Positions 8,813 to 17,590 of a stretch of 64,000 nucleotides of DNA are shown here, piece after piece. A program made the position numbers and the translations under genes. Each line of letters begins with the position of its first letter. Positions within the stretch are counted from its first letter, which is position 1. The stretch comes from Bacillus piscicola (GTDB lineage Bacteria; Bacillota; Bacilli; Bacillales; Marinococcaceae), in NCBI RefSeq assembly GCF_022458745.1, contig NZ_JAJJJF010000009.1:1-64000 (forward strand), written 5' to 3'. Under the pieces are notes generated by a model. That model was not told the origin of the DNA, ran no database searches, and worked only from the letters and a program-made list of their open reading frames with translations.

Positions 8813-8977
8813 TTATTTTTTGGCCTCTACTGCCATCAGTTTAAGTAATTCAACCGCTTCTAGGGGAGTCAAGCTCTCCACCAGTTTGAACGCAGCATAA
8901 GAATGTTCAGCTGTAACAAACTTACGATAGACAGTTGAAATCCTTTTCTGTGATTTTGTATGTTTTTTCATTACCAT
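8813..8977 (-). CDS. 54-aa protein of unknown function
   Basis: A small frame running from ATG 8977 to TAA 8813. It is preceded by AGAAAGGA five nt before the ATG and immediately by a strong terminator-like hairpin. The product starts MVMKKHTKSQKRISTVYRKF, is basic at the N-terminus and amphipathic at the C-terminus (LTPLEAVELLKLMAVEAKK), suggesting a short helical DNA- or protein-binding peptide. No family is recognised. Supported by ribosome site, strand and position within the gene array. Confidence 0.55.
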   Translation of the reverse strand: MVMKKHTKSQKRISTVYRKFVTAEHSYAAFKLVESLTPLEAVELLKLMAVEAKK

Positions 8978-8997
8978 TTCATTCCTTTCTATTAAAA

Positions 8998-9025
8998 AGA
9001 GGATCGGCTTTATAGCCGTTCCTCT
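8998..9025 (-). terminator. Intrinsic terminator-like hairpin 5' of the 54-aa gene
   Basis: On the minus strand AGAGGA-a-CGGCT pairs with AGCCG-a-TCCTCT over a 4-nt loop and is followed by TTTTTAAT. The ribosome site of the next gene begins right after the T-run. Good intrinsic terminator form. Confidence 0.7.
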
Positions 9026-9044
9026 ATCTTTTGGTCATTCTCAA

Positions 9045-9293
9045 CTATTGAGGAAGCTCCACCAACACATCACACACGCCGCCTTGCGATAAAGGCAAAA
9101 CGTCGTATTTGATGTAGTGTTCTTCCAATTTTTTCGTAATGAAAGTCATAATTTTTTCTTTCGATGAAAACAAGACATAGCCGCGAGCATAGAGCAATGC
9201 AAATATGTCCCAATAATACGGATCATCGATTGTTTGAAAAAGGGAAGAAAATGCTTCTCTTTCCCTCTCATTAAAGGTTGGCACTTTTCTCAT
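9045..9293 (-). CDS. 82-aa protein of unknown function
   Basis: The product MRKVPTFNEREREAFSSLFQ and following residues is mixed alpha/beta with many aromatic residues and no recognised motif. It starts at ATG 9293, 22 nt after the end of the SNF2-type helicase gene, with an AAGAGGGG site, so the two are probably co-transcribed. Function unknown. Confidence 0.5.
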   Translation of the reverse strand: MRKVPTFNEREREAFSSLFQTIDDPYYWDIFALLYARGYVLFSSKEKIMTFITKKLEEHYIKYDVLPLSQGGVCDVLVELPQ

Positions 9294-9315
9294 GAGATCC
9301 CCTCTTTTTAGAATT

Positions 9316-11729
9316 TTAGAAAGAAAACAAGGATAATTGTTCTATATCCTCTTTTTTATCGGCTGGTGTGAAAGCATTCAACTCGACAACATGAGTCACT
9401 TTTTCAATAGTTGTCTCTGGTCTTGTATCTTCCGTCAGATGCTTTTCTTCTGGTTCGTCGGATAGTTGGTCCAGCGTATCCAAGAAGTCCAGGATTTCAT
9501 TGATATTGTCCTCAGTGATAGGAACACCTTCTTGTTTTACTTCAAGGGTCTCATCGGCTTCAGAAGTATCAGACATCCGCTCTTCTTCCAGTCCGCAAAG
9601 TTTTATTGTTTCCGCTGTCAGATTCGCAAACGCCTTTTTGATATTTTGTTGAAAATCCTTTTCGCTCACTAGCTCCAGGTCTTCATCAATATCTTTTTTA
9701 GCCATAGCCTCCCATGCCGAAGTAAGGTCAGATGATGCTAGTTGTTTAGATAAATCACTGGTCAATTGTCCAGCCCCTGCATCAGCATATTGAGCCAATG
9801 AGTCGGAACGTTCAATACGTCCCTCCGTTATCATAGCCGATACCCGCCGAGACATAAGGCGCTTAAATTGACTCAGTTGTTGGGTCCCGTCATTGACAAG
9901 GAATAGAACTTTACACTTTTTTGGCTGACCAAGTCGCCATGCTCTTCTGCTGGATTGACGAAGGGTAGACACTTCATCACACAACTGAAAATAGATGATC
10001 GTCGGGAAAGACATTAAATCCAAACCACACTCGACGAGCTTCATATTTGTGATGATGACTTTAGTTCCTTCTGTTTCTTGTCGTTCCAACCATTCAAATC
10101 GCTTGTTAGAAGCAATGGTGTCATCAAGAATTTTGGCATCAATTCCATGTCTTTTTAACACTTTTTGTATACGGCTGTTGGTACGATAATCTCCACTTTT
10201 GCCTGTAAAGTTATTGTAGATAATGCAAGGTCTGTTCTGGTTTAATTCATCCTCTACAATCTCCAACAGTGTCCTTTCTTTTGCTGTTAAATATTCTGTT
10301 GGAAACGTTGTTGCCGTCACACAGCCTAGTATTTCGGAGTCACCTTTCTTTTTCCAGATAACTTCTACTGGTACAGATGGCTGATCGGCATAGTTGAGGG
10401 TGGCAGGATTGAATTTTGCCCAGGCTCCCGTTCCTACTTCTTTCTGCATTTTTTTACACGTTTCATACAACTCGGAATGCATTTGATCGTAGGCATATTT
10501 ATGTTCCTCGTCTAAGTCGATGATTACAGGTTTCTCTTCAATTTCGACAAGCGGTACCTGCAGGTCTTGAAGCTCTACGAAAATACACTTATCAAGCAAG
10601 TGATTTGCTACAAGCTCTGGAGCAATCCCCGGCTTTTCTTTTACAATTGTCGTATCTTTATACCGATTGGTCGTTGAACCAACGTTTTTGTTGTCTTCTC
10701 CTGTTTTAGTGGTTTTTTCAATAACACCATAGCGGGTAGCCCATGCTTCTTTTGATGTATTATGAGAAAAACCAGCTTCTATCAATTCTCCAGGGAAGGC
10801 CCGCCATAACGTTGCAAAAATCGACGATGATTCCCCATTGGTAAGTGTTCCTGTGAGGAACATGGATTTTCTACATGCTTTTAAAAGCTTGTGAAAAGCG
10901 GCTCCGCGCCCGGAATCGGTTGCTTTCATGTGTTGTATTTCATCAAATATACCTAAATGGAAATGGTTTGGTAGCATTCGTTGCATCATCTGTGCAATCA
11001 TCCAACGATGGTTTCCCTTTACTTCTTTCCATTTCTTTTGTGCAGGACGCGCTAAAGAACAGTCCCTTTTACTTTCTGGATCGTAACTTTCCTGAAAAGA
11101 ACGGAAGCCATCTTTCCATCGTGTGATATATCCGATCGGCACACCGTTTTTTCCTAGTTTATTTTCTTTTCGTGCTGTGTTTATTTCTTCTCGTGTCGGA
11201 GGAACCGCAGGAGATGCTACTGCGTCCGTCCATTGAGCCAATGCGTCTGCATCGCTCTCTTTTCGCTCTTTCTCAATCTTTTCTGGCGGGGCTTGTAAAG
11301 GAAGTCCGGTGTCTGGAGAACGCCAGACAAAACGATGAGAATCCCACTTTCCCGCAAAGACAAATTTTTGAGCACTCAATTTCATACGATCTGTACTCAC
11401 TAGGACGAAGTGTATTTTTCCTCGTGGTACGACCCAACCCTTTCGTACAGCATCAATATATTGCGCAGCATCTTCTGTGCTGTTTAACATGGTGATTAGA
11501 AAACGCTCTTTCTTACGTAAAAAGCGCTCGCCGCTTACGTACTGGTATAAGTCTTTCGCTGGCAAGATTTTTGATTGTGTTTTCCCTAATATTTCAGGAA
11601 TCTCAGATTTAGCCCATTTTGGCAGTACATTAGATGGTCCAACAATTAATGTTCTAAGACCATCGGCTGCTCCGCTTTCTTCACGTTCACGTGCAATCGT
11701 GTAGGCTGTAGTTAATGAAACCTGCGTTT
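9316..11729 (-). CDS. SNF2-type helicase, exon 2 (C-terminal 803 residues)
   Basis: This exon continues the gene interrupted by the group II intron at 11730-14555. Joined to exon 1 it gives a 1100-aa protein. Reading across the junction restores the P-loop GDMGTGKT (291-298), followed by QVSLTTAYTIARE. Later motifs are IFDEIQH (motif II, Asp near 559), FLTGTLTNG (motif III) and QSSRRAWRLGQ (motif VI of Snf2 proteins, near 905). The tail is acidic and ends in DIEQLSLFSF, a QL(S/D)LF beta-clamp-binding-like motif. The protein is likely a DNA translocase or remodeller acting at plasmid replication forks. The ATG at 11565 lies inside the exon and is not a real start: the conserved helicase sequence is already in frame upstream of it. 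Confidence 0.85.
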
Positions 11730-14555
11730 ATGGCGATAGGTAGGCTTTTGAAATTATCTCCAGCCTTTCCCCCGCCCCACACCGTGCATGCACCTTTCAA
11801 TGCACACGGCGTTCCATCGAAAAGGATTGATATAGGTTTGGTTTGTACCATCCTATTTCATACTGTTTGAATTGTCGCCGCATCAAACAGTTTCGGTTTA
11901 CTTTTTAACAGTTCTCCTCATAAGACGTTCTCGGTATTTCATAATTTTGTCTTTCCTTTTGGAGTCAAATATTTCTTTCTTGCTGTGAATTAGAAGATGG
12001 CATTTACGGCAAACCGTGGCCAGATTGCTAACCTTATTTACCTTGTCTAGTGGTAGATATGGTTTGATGTGATGACAATGAAGGATTCCCTTTCTAATGT
12101 CATCATCACAGCATTTGCATCTTCCTTTATCCCGTAAGAGCGCATATTCCCGATTCATTAAGAATTCAAAGTTTCTGAGAGGATTCCGGTATTTCTTGTA
12201 AGCGTCATAGGAATACCATAATTCCATCACCGTATAGTAAGTCCCTCGTTGTAGCGGTAGTTTTTTTCCACTTCTCTTCTCAAACAGTTTCCTGCCTTCT
12301 TTAGAGAAAGGTGTCATTTTCTCGTTGAATTTCATGGCTCTGACACTCTTGGTGAATTGAAACTTCGTTAACCCTACATGTATATTATCTATTTCAATGG
12401 CAAACAGGCGGTCTTTCCGCCTTTTATGACGATCAGTACGGTTAGAGAGCTGATTGGATGGGATGGTTAAATCCTCCCAATACTTCTTCTTTCCATAGAT
12501 TTTCCGCCATGTGTGCCAAGCTTGATTGTAGATTCTCTGATCGAGAGATTTATAGATGTGTGAACATGTAGTGATTTTATAGTATTCTGCTAAGCCCACA
12601 ATTTTGGCATTTGCTCTCTCCGTTTTGACAGCTGCCCATCTGATGAAATCATCTTCTTTTATGGGCTGATGTCTGCCTATCCATCTCACGTCCTTCAACA
12701 CTTCTCTTACTTTGTTGTTCAGTGATTTCATGTCGGGAATTGCTTTACCGAAATATTTCTGTTTATTACGGTAATCGCTCTGTGCGAAAATCTTCAGACC
12801 AAGAAAAGTAATCTTGTTCTCCAAAATATTCGTTATCTTTGTTTTCTCCTTAGACAGTTCAATACCTAAAACGTGCCAGAGGTATTTATCAATCTTTGTT
12901 AATATCCTCTGCGCTTGTTCTTTTGTCTCGCATAGTATGATCCAGTCATCAGCATATCGGACTAGGTGACATCTTAGATGTCTGCGTCTCACGTAACTGA
13001 GCCCTTGTCTCAGTGGGTCTTTAACTGCTTGTCTAGCAGGGTGTTTTTGGAACATGTGTGCAATCATCCAGTCGAAATTGTTCAAGTAGATGTTTGCCAA
13101 TAAAGGAGATATGATACCCCCTTGTGGAGATCCAGTTTCATTAGGTGTAACTGTGTTGTCCTCCATGACCCCTGCTCTTAGCATTTTCTTAATTAACATG
13201 AGAAACCTTTTGTCCTTTATGCCCATCCCCCACAATATTTCTATTAATTTATTATGGTTGATGTTGTCAAAGAATGATTTTATATCCCCCTCTATAACCC
13301 AATACGTTTTAGACCGTCTGATTCGTTCTAGTATTTCCGCTGTGGCATGTTCTGCAGAACGGTATGGGCGGAAACCATAACTGTAATCGTAGAATTTTGC
13401 TTCTGCGATTGGTTCTAGAACAATTCGAGCCATTTCTTGAATGATACGGTCTATTATTGCAGGTATACCTAAAGGGCGTTTCTTCCCGCTTTTCTTTTTG
13501 ATATATACTCTTCGAACTGGTAGCGGATTGTAGTTTCCGACCACTGAGCGTACGCAATTTATGACTTTCTCCATGTCCATATGCAGAAAATCGTCCATTA
13601 CTTTATTGTCTATACCCGCAGTTTTGCTACCTTTGTTCGACTTTATATTATGAATAGCTGTAATGATCACTTCACGATTAGTCATGAGTTCCACTAAGCC
13701 AAAAAACGGTTTTGATTCATTCCTTGACGTGGCGTACATACTATCGAGAACGCCTTGGAGTTCCATTTCATTGGTGACTTTCCGCTGATTAACCCTCATA
13801 GACATTCCTCCATCGGGAGATAATGGTCTTATGAGTTGACTGTTTGACTCCCACTATGGTTCGTATGGCGAAAAGTCCGTAAACCTCTTCCTTTCCGACT
13901 AGTGCCCTTCGCTATATCGATTTTTCCTCTCAGAAGAATTTCCACAATGCTTCCATTGTTTTATATCTCCGTCTTTGAGCCGATAATTGTCGCTACTATG
14001 ACACTGCTGACTCTCCACATAATTCAACGGTTCCATGACCTCCTTATATGGAGCCTCAAACGTTCCGTATCTTCTATCCCTTCATTTACAATCCCTTAGA
14101 CGCCCTCTATACACCGAAGGTACTCACTAACAGAGATAACCCTTAAACTTGTTAGTTCCGACACCATAGGTCAGGAAAAACTATGATGTGGCAGAATTAC
14201 GTCAGGCAAAAGTAAGTCTATTCCCTTAGAATCCACCCGTTTACCTACAGTAAGGTGGGCATGGGTTACGATGCGTACATATCGAGGGTTCGACTTCGCT
14301 CGTCATAGGATGTTTTTAAGGACCACCGCAGATATATTGAAGGTTGTAGGTACTTCTCAATCCACGACTTCACCTGGCTCTCATACCTTTCTGAACATGG
14401 ATTCAGAAACGCATGCAGGAGTATTATGGCGGGAATATCATTGGGTTTTATTCCCGACTAGGGATTTCACCTAGTTAGTCAAAGATACAGTTAGAACCAA
14501 TGAAGGTTCCCAACATTTCGTGCTCATGCTGCACTTATAGTTGAACGTTTCACAC
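11730..14555 (-). mobile_element. Group II intron inserted in the SNF2-type helicase gene
   Basis: The intron is 2826 nt. Its 5' end on the minus strand reads GTGTGAAACG (GUGYG consensus) at 14555 and its 3' end reads CTATCGCCAT, an AY end, at 11730. Splicing joins GGA-A to AA-ACG and restores a P-loop Lys codon. Domain V lies near 11778-11811: a stem CCGTG...CACGG capped by a GAAA tetraloop. Domain VI follows (AGGCT/AGCCT stem). The domain IV open reading frame is at 11898-13805 and domains I-III occupy 13806-14555. The boundaries come from reading-frame restoration and end consensus; EBS/IBS pairings were not resolved by eye. Confidence 0.88.
11898..13805 (-). CDS. ltrA: Group II intron reverse transcriptase/maturase with HNH endonuclease
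   Basis: A 635-aa LtrA-type protein in the same direction as the host gene. N-terminal RT motifs include GIPAIIDRIIQ and GSPQGGIISPLL, and the polymerase active site is LVRYADDWII (YADD at 284-287). A maturase/X region and a basic DNA-binding region follow. The C-terminus has an HNH nuclease: CKCC, LHCHHIKPYLPLDKV and CRKCHLLIHS. All three activities (splicing, reverse transcription, second-strand cleavage) seem intact, so the intron is probably mobile. It sits in domain IV of the intron. Confidence 0.95.
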   Translation of the reverse strand: MSMRVNQRKVTNEMELQGVLDSMYATSRNESKPFFGLVELMTNREVIITAIHNIKSNKGSKTAGIDNKVMDDFLHMDMEKVINCVRSVVGNYNPLPVRRVYIKKKSGKKRPLGIPAIIDRIIQEMARIVLEPIAEAKFYDYSYGFRPYRSAEHATAEILERIRRSKTYWVIEGDIKSFFDNINHNKLIEILWGMGIKDKRFLMLIKKMLRAGVMEDNTVTPNETGSPQGGIISPLLANIYLNNFDWMIAHMFQKHPARQAVKDPLRQGLSYVRRRHLRCHLVRYADDWIILCETKEQAQRILTKIDKYLWHVLGIELSKEKTKITNILENKITFLGLKIFAQSDYRNKQKYFGKAIPDMKSLNNKVREVLKDVRWIGRHQPIKEDDFIRWAAVKTERANAKIVGLAEYYKITTCSHIYKSLDQRIYNQAWHTWRKIYGKKKYWEDLTIPSNQLSNRTDRHKRRKDRLFAIEIDNIHVGLTKFQFTKSVRAMKFNEKMTPFSKEGRKLFEKRSGKKLPLQRGTYYTVMELWYSYDAYKKYRNPLRNFEFLMNREYALLRDKGRCKCCDDDIRKGILHCHHIKPYLPLDKVNKVSNLATVCRKCHLLIHSKKEIFDSKRKDKIMKYRERLMRRTVKK

Positions 14556-15444
14556 TTCCGGTGCCCATATCTCCAACATTAAAGACACCATTTTTCTTTT
14601 TGAGTACATGATAAGAACCCATCACCGCTCTTGCTTGAGCAGGAACACATACACGCTCTGTTTCACCTATATATTTGAGAAATGACTTTCCATCATATAT
14701 AGGCTTTAAATGGTGTTCTACTTTAGAGGCCAAGATATTTGCATTTGTTCTTAAATAATCTTCGGTACTCATGTTTTGTTCAAATTGGGCTTGCTCGGAC
14801 TTTATGGAATCCGGCTCATCATTTCTCCGTATTTGCAGTCGTCCATCCGTAATGGCTGCTTCTATTTTTTTAAGAACGTCTGACTCCTTCATGCCTTCGA
14901 TCTCGATGACACTCATGTTTTTCCATGAACCTGAAAGAGACGTCGTTTGTACTTTTAATTCCGTGCAGTGCTCTTTTAAAATATCGATATATTGTTCTTT
15001 CCATGTTTTCGGTAAGCCATACGCATCGGCAAGAAAGTTTCCAGCCATTTCCCGTATGTTCCCGTTTTTGGCGACAATTGTCCGAGACGGTAGTACGGGA
15101 TCGTCTGTGTTCTCCTTTAACCGCTGGTATAACTCTTCTTGATAGTCATTTGTGACAGCATTACGTGGGAGTGCAAAACAGTGTCTGACGTCACCGGCTT
15201 TGGTTAATGTTCTTCTGTACAATCCTGTTGAATGCACGGATTCAACGGCTCCAGTTCTGTCATCCACTATTTCTATTTCCTCTGATAGATAAAGTGAAGC
15301 ATAGACTGACGCAACCGCTGATGCATTACCAGCCATGTCAATACCGATAAGTAATTTTTCGCCTAATGATGTTTCTTTATATATCAATGTTTTTGCAAAT
15401 AACTCTACTGTTTTATTTTCTTCATTAACTCGAATTTTTAACAT
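14556..15444 (-). CDS. SNF2-type helicase, exon 1 (N-terminal 296 residues)
   Basis: Exon 1 starts at ATG 15444 and ends after the first base of the P-loop Lys297 codon at 14556. Without splicing, translation runs ten residues into the intron and stops. The N-terminal 270 residues (LIGIDMAGNASAVASVYASL and on) are not a known domain to me; the last part has VCVPAQARAVMGSYHVLKKKNG, the usual region before the P-loop where the Q-like motif lies. The start follows a three-hairpin leader (15461-15530). See exon 2 for motifs and role. Confidence 0.82.
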
Positions 15445-15460
15445 TTACTTGCCCTTACGT

Positions 15461-15530
15461 AAAGGAAAAGAGGGGAGATGACCCCTCATGTACAATCAAC
15501 CTTTACATGAAGGGCTGTCCCTCCCTTTTA
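15461..15530 (-). promoter_or_regulatory. Attenuator-like leader with three mutually exclusive hairpins before the helicase gene
   Basis: On the minus strand, in order: AAGGG pairs with CCCTT (15527-15510); CCCTTCATGT pairs with ACATGAGGGG (10 pairs with one G-T, 15514-15482); GAGGGG pairs with CCCCTC followed by TTTT (15487-15470). The second hairpin uses the 3' arm of the first and the 5' arm of the third. Forming hairpin 2 therefore blocks the terminator, and forming hairpin 1 frees it. This is classic attenuator geometry; the ligand or factor is unknown. Confidence 0.6.
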
Positions 15531-15533
15531 TTT

Positions 15534-15836
15534 TTAGTTTTTTCCTTGCTTATTGGTATTCACTTCACCCTGTTTAAAAACGAAGGCTCCCTGCTTAAAG
15601 AACGGGAGCCTTTTGTGTTTTCCTCTCTTTTTATTTGTTGTCATCATTATAAGAATGATTGTAAAAACAGCCATTGTGATACTGATGATAAACAGCATAG
15701 AGGCTATTGTCGTTTGAATGCTGTATAGCCACTCTACCTCTCGGGTATGGGGATTGGAATGAAACAACCATCCCAGTACCAAGCTAAAGAGAGAGTAAAA
15801 AGCACAATATAGAGCGTACACCATCTTTTTATCCAT
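15534..15836 (-). CDS. Small membrane protein with two transmembrane helices
   Basis: A 100-aa protein with hydrophobic segments at about residues 6-26 (VYALYCAFYSLFSLVLGWLF) and 39-66 (IQTTIASMLFIISITMAVFT and on), then a basic, Lys-rich cytoplasmic tail. The tail-coding DNA contains a hairpin (15583-15612) followed by a T-run on the minus strand, so the end of the gene doubles as a terminator-like element. No family recognised. It lies second in the leader-1 array. Confidence 0.55.
   Translation of the reverse strand: MDKKMVYALYCAFYSLFSLVLGWLFHSNPHTREVEWLYSIQTTIASMLFIISITMAVFTIILIMMTTNKKRGKHKRLPFFKQGAFVFKQGEVNTNKQGKN
15583..15612 (-). terminator. Terminator-like hairpin inside the 3' end of the small membrane-protein gene
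   Basis: On the minus strand AAGGCTCCC pairs with GGGAGCCTT over a 12-nt loop, followed by CGTTTTTAAA. It overlaps the last codons of the gene and lies 5' of the three-hairpin leader. Confidence 0.6.
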
Positions 15837-15885
15837 ATTTTGATCCTCCTGATTCTCTTTTTTACACTTTTTATTCGATACCTTT

Positions 15886-16122
15886 TTAAGCTATTTCATC
15901 GGAAAGATAACCAAGAATATTCCAGTCTTCGTTTCCAATTCTTTTGACGGAAACCAACTGATTTTCGTTCTCTACCTTTATATCTACGTTGACTACTTTC
16001 TCTTGCTTTAACATAGATAGGTTTTCTTTCCACACTCCCCTAAAATATTTTGCGTGACAGTCTTCTTGATACATGTGATCCACATGATCAAATTCAAATA
16101 GTTTTTTCAATGCTCGTTCCAC
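15886..16122 (-). CDS. 78-aa protein of unknown function, first gene after leader copy 1
   Basis: The frame is open to a GTG at 16152 inside the leader terminator, but AAAGGAG is spaced 9 nt before the GTG at 16122, chosen here. The product, starting MERALKKLFEFDHVDHMYQE, is acidic and mixed alpha/beta without a known motif. It is the first gene downstream of the promoter, leader RNA and terminator of copy 1, so its expression should depend on read-through. Confidence 0.5.
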   Translation of the reverse strand: MERALKKLFEFDHVDHMYQEDCHAKYFRGVWKENLSMLKQEKVVNVDIKVENENQLVSVKRIGNEDWNILGYLSDEIA

Positions 16123-16131
16123 GATATTCAA

Positions 16132-16487
16132 CTCCTTTGGATTTTTACGCACAAAAAAAGGGCGTACCCAAAAATCAATTGATTTTTAGATACGCCCTGT
16201 GCGCTTGTATTTATATTTTTGTGAACAGAAGACATACGTCTCCCGTTATCACCCCTGGGATAAAAAAATTATCCGCTTTCCACATGAAGGTTTGATTTCC
16301 TCCGGCTCACATAGTTACGTGGGAAGGTATTCAAACGGTACTCTTAGACATATAGAAGCTTAGCTTACACTACATGTCTATTGAAACGTCCACATCCTCC
16401 GGCTCACCTATTAGGTGGAGAGGTACAAGACAACATTGACGACATAAATTACACCTTATATTATAGCATAATTTGTTGAGTCATCAA
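16132..16487 (-). promoter_or_regulatory. Leader element copy 1: sigma-A promoter, structured leader RNA and terminator
   Basis: Read on the minus strand. Promoter: -35 TTGATG (16482-16487), 16-bp spacer, -10 TATAAT (16460-16465) with extended TGC. The leader of about 310 nt contains two related hairpin modules: CACCTAATAGGTG followed by AGCCGGAGGA, and CACGTAACTATGTG followed by AGCCGGAGGA. A GGATAA/TTATCC hairpin comes next, then a strong terminator, GGGCGTA...TACGCCC plus T7 (16160-16197), whose inner part AAAAATCAATTGATTTTT is a perfect palindrome. The first gene starts about 40 nt after the terminator. Two more copies lie at 28.0 and 35.9 kb. Confidence 0.8.
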
Positions 16488-16499
16488 ACAATATCAAAG

Positions 16500-16789
16500 A
16501 TCTGTGTCTTTATACTCCGACCACATATGAAGCACACTTCACTTGTGGTCCACATCGTTTTTAATTAACTGACTATTAACCAAGCATAACTTTGCAATGG
16601 AAGACTAATTGTAAAAAGGAATATTGAAATGCAAAAAGAATGTGTAAACTAAGTGGTTTGGGTCCGCCTATATCTTGTAACAGTGTTACACATGGGGGAT
16701 GTGCTTCACATGTAGAAAAGATGATGTGGACTACATGTTTTTTGTGCTCTCCACGTGTTCTATATTATTATTAAGAGGGGGGGATAGCG
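16500..16789. repeat. Intergenic region with several imperfect palindromes, possible operators
   Basis: Between the leader-1 promoter and the divergent HTH gene. It holds GACCACA...TGTGGTC (16519-16550), TGTGGTCCACA (16544-16554), TGTAACAGTGTTACA near 16677, CACATGGGGGATGTG near 16690, and ACATGT cores near 16706 and 16735. The (C)CACATGT core recurs in palindromes upstream of leader copy 2. They could bind the HTH protein encoded at 16790. No gene seen. Confidence 0.4.
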
Positions 16790-17461
16790 TTGACGGATCA
16801 TTGGAAGATTAGTGATTTTGCGAATCAATTGGGGAAACATGCAAACACAGTAGATACTTGGTTCAAAAAACTGGAGAATCAACGGATACATTACGTAAAT
16901 AGGGTGAACCAGGAAAAGGTTTACGATACTCTTGATTATGAAATTGGGTTATTTATTAGACAGAAAAGAGAGGAAAAATGGACACTTGAAGGGATATTTA
17001 ATGTATTAGGAAACCATTTTACATTAAGACCTTTCCCGCTAGACGATGAGTTTCCAGAAACCAACGAGTTAAACGTTGGTGCCCTGAAGCGAGAATTAAC
17101 ACAAGAGATCCAAGATTCATTAGAGCGTATAGCTGCAACTCAAGAAAATCGACTAGAGCACAAAATGGAATCTATTTTGAAACGCCTGTCTAGCGAACCA
17201 TCACAGGAAGAAATAGAAGCAGCACGTATTCAGAAAAGGCAAGAAAAAGTTAATGAAATATTAACACGAAGAAAAGTGGAAAGAAAATTAGAGCAAGAGG
17301 CTCTAGAATTATGGAATCAAAAACCTGAAGAAGAACGTTTGATACGCACAGGACTTTTTCGAAAAGAAGAAAACGTGGAGAAAAAACAAGAGTTCATAAA
17401 AAAACATATCGATAATCATTTTGAATCTGAACTACTTGAAGCGTTTGGTTTAGATGAGTGA
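16790..17461 (+). CDS. MerR-like HTH protein with long coiled coil, plasmid regulator or segregation-type protein
   Basis: Starts at TTG 16790 behind AAGAGGGGGG. The 223-aa protein has an N-terminal winged helix (WKISDFANQLGKHANTVDTW, residues 4-23, with a wing to about 70) of the MerR/RacA type, then a long, charged, mostly helical C-terminal half (ELTQEIQDSLERIAATQENR to the end) that should form a coiled coil. Such proteins in Bacillus plasmids act as DNA-binding regulators or as segregation factors. It is divergent from the leader-1 array and its upstream DNA carries palindromes, so autoregulation and control of leader promoters are plausible. Confidence 0.6.
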   Translation: MTDHWKISDFANQLGKHANTVDTWFKKLENQRIHYVNRVNQEKVYDTLDYEIGLFIRQKREEKWTLEGIFNVLGNHFTLRPFPLDDEFPETNELNVGALKRELTQEIQDSLERIAATQENRLEHKMESILKRLSSEPSQEEIEAARIQKRQEKVNEILTRRKVERKLEQEALELWNQKPEEERLIRTGLFRKEENVEKKQEFIKKHIDNHFESELLEAFGLDE

Positions 17462-17499
17462 AAAAGACTCACTCGACCCACAGGCCACACTTCTTCGCT

Positions 17500-17575
17500 C
17501 AAATTATGCAGTAATAATACTTTAAACACGAATAACCCCGCTCACCATTGACGGCGGGGTTATTCGGTTTATCTT
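17500..17575. terminator. Hairpin between the convergent HTH and repeat-protein genes
   Basis: ACCCCGCTCACCATTGACGG lies near 17536 and its ACCCCGC pairs with GCGGGGT about 20 nt on. AATAACCCCGC and GCGGGGTTATT form an 11-bp stem, so transcripts from both sides can end here. Confidence 0.75.
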
Positions 17576-17590
17576 GTAAGGATGTCGATA

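Noticed and set aside
9316-11565. Separate 749-aa helicase gene starting at ATG 11565
   Set aside because: Conserved helicase sequence continues in frame upstream to the intron end at 11730, and joins exon 1 to give a complete P-loop.
14271-14474. Plus-strand 67-codon frame in the intron
   Set aside because: It lies in the structured RNA domains of the group II intron, opposite the intron strand.
16050-16295. Plus-strand open frames in leader copies 1 and 2 sharing the same peptide
   Set aside because: The shared peptide only reflects the repeated leader and its terminator; frames lack ribosome sites and are absent in full form from copy 3.
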